Part shown: positions 1 through 10,248 of the stretch, one piece after another
How positions within the stretch are numbered: position 1 is the first letter of the stretch
How the letters are laid out: every line of letters begins with the position of its first letter
Origin: Axinella damicornis
Taxonomy: Eukaryota; Porifera; Demospongiae; Axinellida; Axinellidae
Direction: 5' to 3'
DNA length: 64,000 nucleotides
NCBI GenBank assembly: GCA_963931865.1
Contig: OZ007518.1
Location: 991,549 to 1,055,548 of the forward strand
Position numbers and translations under genes: made by a program
Notes under the pieces: generated by a model
The model's database searches: none
Told to the model about the DNA's origin: nothing
What the model saw: only the letters and a program-made list of their open reading frames with translations

Positions 1-224
1 AACAGCTTTGAGTAATTCCGGATGGCGCTGTCGGTGTCCAGGTCGAGCAGCCATCCAGAGGCTCAGACAGCCTCAAGTTGGCCCGCAACGAAGGGTCGAG
101 AGTTGACCTTTATATAGTGCAACCAGGCATGTACTTCAAAAGAAATGACGAAATCTGTTACGGGACACTCATGCGCGCGCCGTGCGAAATGCATTGGCAG
201 GGCCTGGTACGGCCGGTACGGCCG

Positions 225-812
225 GTGTCACAGGAAATTTCGCCTCCAGGAAAAAACGTCGCGGCGACAAAATTTCCTGGGATATACGGTCGCTCTAGTA
301 TAACGGAGCGACCGTATTTCCTAGGAATTATTGTAGCCCTCAGTAAAATTCGTCGCTCACAGTTATGCGCAAACATAAACCCTTCTGCATCACTGAGATG
401 CACCAAGGACAATCCGACATACTGCTAAGGTACCTGCATTATTGCAGAAAGTCTCAAGAAGAACGAGAAGGATTCTTTTTGTAGGTAAAAGGGTGGACTG
501 ATCTACCGTCGAATCGAACGGAACAACATTGATCAACGGGTGTGCCAAACAAGTACTTGAACAATAACCAACTATCCTGGCATTGCAGGCAGTACAAACG
601 TTGATGTTTTATCTCTTTATCACTGTTCTAGCGGTTCCTGTATCTCGTCACCATTGGTTTGGGCACACCATTGCTTGCGACCGATTTTCCTGGGGAGTTG
701 CAATAATTCCTAGGAAATACGGTCGCTCCATTTACTAGAGCGACCGTATATCCTAGGAAATTTCGTCGCCGCGACAATTTTTCCTGGCGACGAAATTTCC
801 TGTGACACCGGT
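225..812. repeat. Long inverted repeat, arms ~225-336 and ~697-812
   Basis: The stretch around 225-336 and the stretch around 697-812 are reverse complements with only a few mismatches. Each arm carries its own smaller palindrome built on cggtcgctc / gagcgaccg and repeated units of the form cctaggaaat and ttcgtcgc. The spacer of about 360 bp shows no gene. Further degenerate copies of the same motif (ggaaatatgatcgc and similar) continue to about 930. This is a foldback-type element or the two ends of a non-autonomous transposon; no transposase is visible. Confidence 0.7.
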
Positions 813-1089
813 GTTACAGTAAATCCGATCGCTCGGAAATATGATCGCGGCGTTAAAATTTCCTAGGAAATGTTAACGCCGGGCGTGCATATTTCCTAGG
901 AAATATCATCGCGCACAGGAAATTCGATCGCTCACGGTACAGTATATGGGAAAGCAGTCTCCAGATCCAAGTAGCTAGCTGTGGCCTTGTTGAAGTAGCT
1001 AGACTGTTTATAGTTCGTGTCTTCTCTAGTCTATAAACGAAAATTCACAGCAAACTTGTCTATGTGGGGCTCGCTCACGCTCGCCCTAT

Positions 1090-1560
1090 AATTAGTTATT
1101 ATTATTATTATTATTAAATTTTAATGACAAATAAAGGCCAGGAGGGCCTATTAGTCAGGAAAATTGCACAAACAGACGTCTAGCTAGCTAGTGGATAGAT
1201 TCACAGTGAGGGGCTCTTGACAGAAAGCCTTGCTGTACTGTGTGGGCTAGCAGTGGCAGCAGTTTGGAGTCCGTGCTAGTCATTATGAAGAGGAACTTGT
1301 CCGTAGGAGACTTGTGCTCAAATGGTGGTAGTATTTTAGAGCAGTGTTGAAATAGTTTTTGCCTGCTGAGCAATGGACAATTTATTAAGAAATGTTGTTC
1401 ATCTTCTAATACTCCACAGAGGTCGCACTGTCTCTCCTCCACCGGGGTTGGAGTTGGGACAGTGTAGCGGCCAGTCTCGATTTTCAGGCCATGGGCACTA
1501 CATCTGAAACGTGCGAGAGGGACTCTGAGGTATGGAGGTAGGTCGAGGTAAGGCTCATTA
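1090..1560 (-). mobile_element. 5'-truncated LINE 3' end
   Basis: On the minus strand the translated sequence runs RFRCSAHGLKIETGRY, then a Cys-X2-Cys motif, EDEQHFLINCP and an R-Q-K tail. This is the typical C-terminal zinc-binding region downstream of reverse transcriptase in non-LTR retrotransposons. It ends in a tail of repeated AAT (plus strand 1093-1117, TTA repeats), as LINE 3' ends do. Only about 0.47 kb remains, so this is a dead-on-arrival copy. The RT core and endonuclease are missing. Confidence 0.75.
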
Positions 1561-2790
1561 GTAGGCGTGGGCGGTATACGTTTATGCGCGCAAAGCGCAT
1601 TATCGCCATTCCTCGTCGACGGTCACGGATGACACGGAAAGCAGAAAGCAGTTACAGTGCAGTGCAAAGCACGAAGATGCCACGAGAGGCCATCCAGACA
1701 ACTGAAAGGTGAAATAAATTTTCCGCGCTTCGCGCGGACAGATCGGCGCTTCGCGCCTCTATTCACTGCCTTCGGCAGTGGCCTTAGGCAGTGGCCTTAC
1801 CACTCGCAGTGGGTGTGGCGAGAGGCTGGCCCGCGAGACTACTCCTAAATAGCTCGCGCCGGCGTGATTCATTCAGGGCATGACGGAAGCTTTTACGGAT
1901 ACGCTGCAAAAACGAGCAGTTCATGGCGGCTGTATCACGCCACCTCACTACTCTTAAGGTTTCCAGGTACTTAGTTACCCGGTACCATGGACAGCGGTCT
2001 GGTATAGTGTATTGTCCATGGAGGTACCCGGCCTCGTTCCAAGCCTCGGCCAGCTTTATGCATATTGCCACGCCCACTTCCGCTGCTCCACGAGTGACAA
2101 GCAGGTTCCTCTCCCTCCTCCTACCTCTAACCCTCCAACTCAACCATGGCCATCAACTCTATTAGTAACCTACTATCAACTATATTTGTTTGTTTGTACT
2201 TTGTGTGTGATCCTATAGGCCAAACTTGGCCTGCTGTCATTGCGACAGGACCTAAAAATAAAATTCAATTCAATTCAATAGGTAGAGCTCACTCGAGCAG
2301 AGAGAATAAATACAACAGCAAACACATAATGCAACACAAGCACACATCAGATCATGTCATGTCTCATCCAATGGGCTGTAACCTGTAGCTAGCTATGAGG
2401 ACCAGTGAATACGCCGAGGCACGGGCACCCCAGACATGAAAACATTCTCCCATCACCATCACCCTGGAGCGAACAATCAGATTCCTCTGGCCACTCTTTT
2501 TGGTCACATACGTGTAACACTGAGGGAGGGGGCAATCTAGTCTCGCAGGCCAGACTTTACATTCCGAATCGTATGGGCATGCAAGTCAAAAATAAGAGCT
2601 CTCTCACAGCTCCCGGTGGCATGTCCCCAAGAAAATCACACCGCTGCACACTCCTTCGAGGGCCTCTCGCCACAGTCTTATCTTCGAAAGTCGTGAAAGT
2701 AAGAGCACTCTCTCACAGCTAGCTGTACTACAGTGCACGTGCGTGTTCGGTCCAGCTATATAACGCTAGCGCTAGCTACTATTATTCAGT
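1561..2790. other. No recognisable gene; hairpins and a LINE-like 3' tail
   Basis: Small GC-rich hairpins lie at about 1720-1770 (cgcgcttcgcgcg, ggcgcttcgcgcc). A segment ending at 2282 reads like a LINE or SINE 3' end on the + strand, closing with repeated ttcaa after aaaataaaa. A 119-residue open frame on the minus strand (1784-2143) matches no family I know. I see no splice-consistent gene here. Confidence 0.35.
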
Positions 2791-2792
2791 TC

Positions 2793-2833
2793 CACCATAG
2801 ATAATAGAGCGTAACGCTCTATTATCTATGGTG
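2793..2833. repeat. Perfect 19-bp palindrome with 3-nt loop
   Basis: caccatagataatagagcg is followed by taa and then its exact reverse complement. A shorter relative built on the same catagat-wat / atctatg ends sits at 15770-15796, so this may be a family of mini-hairpin insertions. Confidence 0.75.
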
Positions 2834-2994
2834 ACAGACACGCAATCAATGGAGAGTAACAATATGTTACTGTGCAAATGATCAAGAAAAACTACCGGTA
2901 TACATGTAGCTATAGCTAGTTAATAATTTGTCACTACAGTTTCCTAAACAAAATGTTCAGTTGAGTTCCACATCATCAGGTCCATTTATACGAG

Positions 2995-3714
2995 TCACTG
3001 ACCGAAAGAGAGATCCATGTAGAACTTCTGATTGTCATTTCCAGTGCCTTGGTCATAAATCTGCAAAGCATTTTTAATGTCACCACTGGGAACATCAATC
3101 ACACGCCCAGAGCTAGCGTAATTCTGTATCCACGAATTAGGAGAGCTGTTTTCCATTGGACAGACCCTCCACAGCTGTTGAGGGGACATCTGTCCACGAG
3201 AGGTGGTGATTTTGTTGCTGAGTGTGAGCTTGTCGTGTTTTTTTTGTGCTTGTGTTGCAGTGATAAACAGTGTTGGTGCTTTCGCACTTGCAATGGTGTA
3301 CACTCCCGGGAGACCCCACACTTCATTGAAGATCCACTGCTGGTATGCTGCATGACATAAGCACACATGGGATTGAAACCTATTATAAGTTATAGAGCTA
3401 TAGCTATAATGTACTGCAACAGTATACTGGCAAAATACAAAATAAGCCACTTATTAACTACTAGCTATATACGTTAACTTACATGATGCATTTCCCTGGA
3501 GTAAAGTGCTAAGAAAGATCCAGTCCCCATTGGATGGCGCTTCTGGGGGAGAGGCAAGAGAATTCTGTGCCGTGAAGCACACTTGACCACTTTTGAATTT
3601 GGGGGCTACGATGAAAGTGGCCATTTTCTGCTTTCTTGTTGAAGTTGCTTTGACTTTGATGGATGGTTTGATGAAATTATCAGAGCAGCTGTCTTCTTTA
3701 TAGGCAGTCATGCA
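2995..3714 (-). CDS. Beta-trefoil (ricin-type lectin-like) protein, last two exons
   Basis: Two exons on the minus strand: 3714-3483 and 3347-2995. The acceptor before the first is ttttgcag. The donor after it is GTAAGT, and the second acceptor is tcatgcag. The phases agree (phase 1 junction). The joined product of about 195 residues contains spaced aromatic motifs GDWIF, YQQWIF, QQLWRV and NQKFYMD at roughly 40-50 residue spacing. That spacing fits the QxW-type repeats of a beta-trefoil, as in ricin-B and agglutinin folds. Such domains usually bind sugars or, in some animal proteins, other ligands. The first acceptor shows that more exons lie upstream (higher coordinates), but I could not place them. 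The stop is the TGA/TAA just after FGQ. The fold assignment is moderate; the two-exon structure is firmer. Confidence 0.55.
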
Positions 3715-3879
3715 CTGCAAAAACGGAAGTAGTTACTTTGACTGCTTGGTGGTTACTATAGCTGCACCATGTTTGGACATGCAGGATCGAGGCAATACTA
3801 TTGGAGGATGATAGCATCTGAACATTCCAGTAGTACCCTACATAAACCAGGTTTGTGTAGGATGCTATACTACATTGGC

Positions 3880-4180
3880 ATGCAAGCGTCAGTGAACGAC
3901 AGCGATCATGGCCGTGTGGTCAGAATCTTCGTGTGCCTTTCCTAAGAACGGTACTGCCACCGGAAGTCGAAGAGAGCGCTCGAGCAATGGCAGCCACGGC
4001 GAGACAAAAGCGCTCATATCTCCACCACCAAGGTGAGTTTCAACACCAACTTTTTACATTCAGGTCAGGGCATGATAGCGATCACGGCGGTGTAGTCACA
4101 ATTTCTGTAGGCCAAGCCTAAGTACTCAAACATTATATTATATTAATTATATTATTTACGCGGCACAATTTTCTCTATAC
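3880..4180. repeat. Dispersed repeat, copy 1 (partner at 63657-63920)
   Basis: This stretch and 63657-63920 share long diverged blocks in the same order (gcatg-aagc-tcagt, gagagcgct-gagcaatgg, ctcc/accaccaccaagg, catgata-cgatcacg, and a final attta-gc-gcacaat). The open frame over it is probably fortuitous. No family is recognised. Confidence 0.6.
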
Positions 4181-4185
4181 CAGGA

Positions 4186-4718
4186 GTGTAAAAACCGAGG
4201 TAAATTCTAACTCTGTGCGTATAATAAAAATTTATGTATGTTACTACCTACTGTGTTCTGTGAGAGGGTTGAATGCCTATCTAAAGACTCAACAATATAG
4301 CTACTTCTGGTATAGCTAATATTATGGTCTTCAGACAGGGATTACTGCCTACGGTATCCATCCAGAAAAGGGTTGACTTGGGTCTGATTCTTTAGCCAAT
4401 GCTGGCAGTGTGAATACCGGAGTCAATATTGTCCATATACCAAAGCAAGAGCTCCTACTACTTGTGAGGACACCGACTTCTGCTCTGTCATGGCAAATTG
4501 CATGCGCTGCTGCTGAAAAAAATGACATAAACAAGTAATAAAAAACATTTGAAAATGTAACAGAATGTAGGGATACCAGAACGGCAAAAAGTAAGGAAAC
4601 AAGGTAGGGATGATCGCACAAAACAGTGAAGTATACAACCCCCCTACATATCTTTTTTCATTATACACGTATTATGGAAAAAGATCTTTTTTCATTATAC
4701 GCGTATTATGGAAAAAGA
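4186..4718. repeat. Dispersed ~0.5-kb repeat, copy 1 (partner at 21459-21965)
   Basis: Nearly the same sequence occurs in the same orientation at 21459-21965, from aaccgaggtaaattc through the cttctgctctgt block to cattatacacgtat and ggaaaaagatct. Short indels separate the copies. Copy 2 carries an extra inverted half. No coding domain is visible. It resembles a non-autonomous mobile element. Confidence 0.75.
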
Positions 4719-4719
4719 T

Positions 4720-5000
4720 CTCTGTATGTTTGTACATTGTGTGCACACATTAGTGACTATATGTTCCTCTGTCATCATAACTGTCTGGAAGATGATTGCG
4801 AGTTAGAGCATATGTGTTATTATTATATAGCCTCATAGCTACCCACCCCAGTGTTTGTTGCTTGCAGTACTGATGCGGATGTACTGCAAGCGACAAATGC
4901 TGTGGTGAGAGTTATGAGGCTATAATAATAGCACAAGAATGCTATACAAATTTGCCCTGTGGTGACATTCATCTAACATAAACCTATTCATAGGTGATCA
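4720..5000. repeat. Palindromic (foldback) element, TATAGCCTC ends
   Basis: An inverted repeat begins near 4826 (tatagcctcat) and ends near 4925 (atgaggctata). Its core is close to caccccag-gtttgt-gcttgcagta and its complement. The core is shared with the elements at 5886-6000, 23995-24082 and 35750-35855, so this is a diverged member of the same family. Confidence 0.6.
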
Positions 5001-5762
5001 GCTGCTGTTGTTATAGCAACAGAGTACTACATAGTTGGAAGTTTGGGCCACCCAACGAGCTGGTCTGCAGTGCCTCTAGATCTAACTTGATCTGATGGGA
5101 CCCCACAATCCCTTGCACATGCTTGCAGCACTGCATGATATTACTAACACACAATGAGCTATAGCGTACAGTCCCCAATTATGGCCAGTCCCCTATTATG
5201 GCCACGTACTAGTATTCGCGATTCCTGACTACTGGTAGATTCCCGTATTCTTGCACATGCGCAGTATAACTAAGGTAACGTAGTGCACAAAAAAAGTTGG
5301 TGTCAGCATTATTGCTCTCGGAGAAATATCGCCCTGAATCGGTAATTGACTTTTCTCACCTCGCGATGTTTGGGCGACGGGCTCCTACTGAGTTGAGACA
5401 GGTGGTGTTGCTCCATTTTGTATTCTAGGTATCCATGACTGTTTGTAGAGTAAGTTCTGTCGCTGCCAAAAGAAACCGGAGAAAAAACTGGAAGTTTAAT
5501 TGTCAACAACTTTGTTTATTTTGCTATACTTGCTGTATTGAATTTGATAATGCTGTACAACAATATAATAAGCTCCTGTGGTGGCTCAGCATGTCCTAGG
5601 ACCGTGAGATCTTCACCGTCTGTCAAGTAGGGGTGGGGGTCAATGCAGGGTTAAAGTTATACCCCTTGGTTCCTGGTTAGCATGGGGTACCGGGTGGCAA
5701 CAGTACCGCAGCTCTTATCTAAGATTGATCAGCTGGCAACTTTGGGGGGCGGAATATTTTCA
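5001..5762. other. No gene recognised
   Basis: Unique-looking AT-rich sequence. A 66-residue frame on the minus strand (5309-5509) has no recognisable motif and no supporting splice sites. Confidence 0.3.
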
Positions 5763-6007
5763 TGTGTATCAATGATGTGTTTGTACATTGTGTGCACGCA
5801 TTAGTGACTGTGCTCCTCTGTCATCATGTGTGGAAGATGATTGCGAGTTAGAGTGTGGTAGAGAATGAAGCTTGGGCACTTATGATGTATATAGCCTCAT
5901 CACCAGGCCTAATTCTCACCACAGCATTTGTCGCTTGCAGAATACACTATACATGGTACTGCAAGCAACAAACACTGCGGTGGGTATGATCGAGGCTATA
6001 TAATGAT

Positions 6008-6034
<27 letters not shown>
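5763..6034. repeat. Second copy of the TATAGCCTC foldback element, followed by (CA)n
   Basis: The flanking text (tgtttgtacattgtgtgcac, tcctctgtcatcat, gaagatgattgcgagttaga) repeats that of 4725-4810, and the hairpin core is the same. It is directly followed by a CA microsatellite from about 6006 to 6034. Confidence 0.6.
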
Positions 6035-6039
<5 letters not shown>

Positions 6040-6104
6040 GCATGCCTAATACCTATATACACACACGCCACACACAAATTCGCCCAGCATCAAACATCCA
6101 CACT

Positions 6105-8520
6105 GCAACAGAGAGTACTGTAAAAACCCTTGCGATGTCATCTGTGGGGAGTATGGATGTTGTCTGAGGGTGGACGTTTGTTCACACGGAGCAAATTGGA
6201 ATGTGTGTACTAGCTATACCTATATATATACACATCCATGCAGTCATAATTGAACTCTGAACCCTTGGAGTAATTGACTCATTGAATATGGTTAGTGGTT
6301 TGTGTAGGGCATGCAGGGTTCCTATGTGAGGTTGCTAAGTGATTGTTACTAAGGAAGTGATTGACTCCAATTGCATCCACCAGCTCATAGCCTAATCACG
6401 TAGACATTTCCCAGAGAAAGCATCAGCACCTGTACACTGCGTGCAACGTTCTAACGTTCTGACAATATGAGTAGCTACACTACATTATGACTTGCCTCAC
6501 CTCCGGATCCCACTCACCTCCCACTGGGGTCTTCATGACTGGCCTCACCTCCCACTCACCTCCCACTGGGGTCTTCATGACTGGCCTCACCTCCCACTCA
6601 CCTCCCACTGGGGTCTTCATGACTGGCCTCACCTCCCACTCACCTCCCACTGGGGTCTTCATGACTGGCCTCACCTCCCACTCACCTCCCACTGGGGTCT
6701 TCATGACTGGCCTCACCTCCCACTGGGGTCTTCATGACTGGCCTCACCTCCCTCTCACCTCCCACTGGGGTCTTCATGACTGGCCTCACCTCCCTCTCAC
6801 CTCCCACTGGGGTCTCCGTGTTATGGAAAACAACATTAGTTTGACCTTACTTCCTCTTTAAGAATCCATTAAACTTTTTGTAACTGACTAACATACCCAG
6901 TGACTACATAATTATGGCTTCCTTTTTTATGTGTTTCAAAATGGTTCAGGTCATTGTGAGGTATCCGCGTACAATTTCTGGTCCTTCCGCTGTTAGCTCC
7001 AGGGGAAACTTTGTTGGATTAGCCACAGAGTCACATGCTCTGGCTGGTACGTGTGGCACTTTGTAGCCTCGTTCCCTGGCTCCCCCCTGTGCCTGCGGAG
7101 ATGAAAAATACGGCACTTTTGCAGGTATTGGTAACAGAGACACTGCTAGCTACTAGCTGATGGTTATATCTAGTGGGGCATTCTGGACACAATGCCGGTA
7201 GCTAAACAGAAATATAGCAGGAAAATTATGATGTTTGCCGGTGACAAATGCATGAACAATACATGTGACTCACATTCTGGGTGGCTGTAGCTAGTTTGTA
7301 AGGAACTGCCATGCTGGAGGGAGCTCGAGGACGCTGATATCCTTTTTCTGTTAGCTACTGTAATGAGAAGTGGGACCTAGCTCCCGATCCCAGGAAGATT
7401 TCTCTACTTAGCTATACCAAGCTGGATGCCTAGCTGAAATTCCGTTCTACTGTCATTTGAAGGATGTCAACCACAGTGAAGTCTGCTGCAAAGACAGACA
7501 TGTGGACAATTAGCTACACCTGCAAAATTCACTACAATGTTCCCTATGGCAGTGGTTACTACAACTTGTGGGACTCTCCTTCCCATGCTAATTCCCCATG
7601 GCTATCACAGCATGGCTACTGAGGTTTACTCAACCATCACAACTATCAGCTGCTCCCACTGAATTCTTTTCCAGCATTACATTCTTAGAATTAGCATGAG
7701 GTTATGACCAAACGGTTTGTTAAGACAACTTTTTCCTTTTGTGGTGATCTAGCTACTACTCTGTGGTCTAAAATGAACTACCCAGCCCTTGCAGGAAATA
7801 ATATATTTCTGCCCAGTTTTTTACATTGTGTCCAGAGCACAATACCAGCAGCTCCATCAGCTGCCACCCACTAGATAACCATCTGTCATCAGTATAGTAG
7901 CTAAAATAATAGTGTCTCATTAATTTTGTCTCTGATCTGATGATGTGCCCAAGTACCACATGTACCTAACATGTGACAGTAACATGTGACTCTGTGGCTA
8001 TCAGCAGCATAATATATTTCTGACAGAGGAAGGACTCAGAACCACAGTGGACCACCTGGGTATGTGCCTGAGGATGGTCATATACACTAGTTTGTTTTCA
8101 TAAGCCAAATGACCAGGAGGCTATAGCTGTATAGCCAGTAACCTCTGACCCTATAGCCGCAACTGCAAACAGATCGGTAGCACTTTAGTTTGGTATGTCC
8201 CTCCTCCCTCCCCCTTACAATAAAGAGCTAGCTACGGTTCAAATTTTCTTGAAGTTGGCTAGGGTGGGTTAGCTACTATAGTTATACTGTGGCTATAACC
8301 TCCTGGGTCATTTGGCTTGTGAGTGTATTCACTTAGTCATGTAACCATGGTAACTGGAGTGGTGGTGTATGATCCTCACATCCTCTTGTGGTACAGGTAT
8401 ACGGCAGTGAGTGGCCACCTGGAACAGTGATGACTACAGGCAACAGCTAAGAGACCTGCTTGAGTGCAACAACTGCAAGGTTTAGACCATGGGTTATATC
8501 TTTCAGTTTCATGTATGAAT
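6105..8520. repeat. Segmental duplication, copy 1 (partner 26843-31090)
   Basis: From cagagagtact near 6107 to atctttcagttt near 8505 the sequence is collinear with 26843-31090. Shared blocks include gtcatctgtggggag, gaagtgattgactcc, the 41/42-bp minisatellite, tgctgttagctccagg, ctatcacagcatggctactg and tgtccctcctccctccc. I see no gene in it. Copy 2 is larger because its minisatellite is longer and a ~430-bp segment is triplicated. In copy 2 the segment starts 27 bp upstream of a CLASRP exon, so it is probably intron-derived. Confidence 0.85.
6495..6815. repeat. Minisatellite, ~42-bp unit
   Basis: About seven tandem units of cacctcccac-tcacctcccac-tggggtcttcatgactggcct, the last ones shortened. 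Open frames over it on both strands are products of the repeat. The minus strand of each unit carries GGGAGGTGAG, as in the related arrays at 27215-28185 and 24565-26313. Confidence 0.9.
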
Positions 8521-8529
8521 TTTTACTCC

Positions 8530-10160
8530 GCGCGCGCATGCGCGAAGCGGGGTTAAGCAATCGGTTTTGTCTGTCAGTCGTCTGTACGTACGTCTGTCTG
8601 TCTGTCAGCGAAAAAAATTGAAATCTCGCCACATAGACCCTCATAAACCATCGAAATGGAGTCAAACAATAGCAAATAGCAAAAAACTGCTCTATGTGTA
8701 CCTGACTGAAGTCAAGGCGCTCCGTTTCGCTGTATTTCGGCTATTTCTTACTTTTCATAACTATTCATAACATTGGCTCCACCTCTTCGTGACCTCAGAG
8801 TCCCATCAAGAACAAGACACGTAGTGCATTTGGAAACTTCATGCTTCGAGATGACCGCTAGGAAACAGTGTTTTCTCACGATCTATGTTCTGCACAGACA
8901 TCATGGCTATTGCTTCGGCTGTTTTTCCAGCTATTTCCTATTATTCGTAACATTTGGCCACACCTCTCCAGTTTCACAAGTACAATATTATATACGGTAA
9001 GCGGTCACTCCCACACCTTGGATATGGCCATACACGAACACAGTATACGCGATAGCCGCCCTGTTCGATGCGCATCGGCAGAGATGTCACGTCGATTGTA
9101 GCTGCACTGCATGCATCCTGGCCTGTAGACGTTCAGCGCGGGGTATGTGTTCTATGAACATCTCTAGTTGATGAGGTGTCTGTTGGATCTTAGAGACCTC
9201 ATTAAGTTCAATCAAAGCACATTATGCATACCGTAGTCTACCATTGGTAACTTATATCCAAGAGCTAGTTGGTCGTTGCTATAGAATTCCTGAGGATTGG
9301 GTGTTCGTAATACCCCCATTTCCCTTAGCAACTACTAAATCAAGATCCAGCGATAGCCATTACAGATTTTTGACCTCCTGGGTGCAAGCTATATAGGACT
9401 CTGATTTCCATTTCATAATGTAGCCACATGTTACGTTGCATATTAACAACCATAAGAAACAGCTAAATAAGGAAGCACAAACCCTGCATGTATTAAAGTA
9501 GAAAGGCCTAGTTTTAAAGCCCCCATATATTTCTTATGGACTTACGGGAGCTCATGACGGCTTTTGCAGTCATTGGTTGGTAAAGAGTTAATTGTGTGCT
9601 GTACGTAAAACCTCTGATAGTGGATCCTCCGACATAGGGACACAATGTAATATAGACCTCTACCAAGGAAGATTTTCGTTTCCCTATAAACATTTTGAAC
9701 CTCCGCGTGAAGAGCTAGGACAACTTCTCTACAAGGACCAACACCTGAATTTGTATTAAACAACGGTCTCCTCCACTGACTGTACCTGAATGTCGAAATA
9801 ACATGGAATGTGCCCTTAAAAGGTTATTCTGGTATGGAACACGCAAACATGAGTGAATGGCTTTAATTCCGGTAGGTTTCTTCCTAGTGTGGCATTACAT
9901 GCAAGCTTCCACACGTCGAGACCAACCTCAACTACATGTAGGCCTGAGTGGAGGCTCCATGCATGACCAACAGCGTGCAGGCTGTCTGATCGGCAAGGGT
10001 TAGTATGACACTCAGCGTGCAGTAATGACAACCATTCTGTGGATGGCATGCATGGTATATATGCTGCTACCAAGCATTTTTTCTCTCCCCCAATCAGAAA
10101 GCCTCTGCATGTAACCCCCACTCAGTCCTAAATGAATATTAAATGGGCGTGGTCCACAGT
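8530..10160. other. Intergenic, no gene recognised
   Basis: Contains a GC palindrome (ccgcgcgcgcatgcgcg, about 8527-8545), TCTG microsatellite-like DNA near 8575-8605 and AT-rich sequence. Several 60-100 residue frames exist, but none has a recognisable motif or paired splice sites. Confidence 0.4.
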
Positions 10161-10167
10161 ATAACCT

Positions 10168-10176
10168 AGTATAAAG
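10168..10176 (+). promoter_or_regulatory. Possible TATA box of gene A
   Basis: agtataaag lies about 75 bp before the ATG at 10249, and a GC/CACCC-like box (gggcgtggtc) lies about 25 bp further upstream. Gene B also has gtgggtggggc about 50 bp before its start. Consensus match only. Confidence 0.3.
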
Positions 10177-10248
10177 TGGCCGAACATTCAAAGCTGTGCG
10201 CAAATGTAGGTACGCAGCTATATGTGAAGATTATACACGTACACCGCC

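Noticed and set aside
78..428. 116-residue frame at the left edge
   Set aside because: It runs through one arm of the inverted repeat (225-336) and has no motif. The opposite strand is open over the same palindromes.
6480..6861. Frames of 78-124 residues at the 6.5-kb array
   Set aside because: Products of a 42-bp minisatellite. All frames and both strands are open for the same reason.
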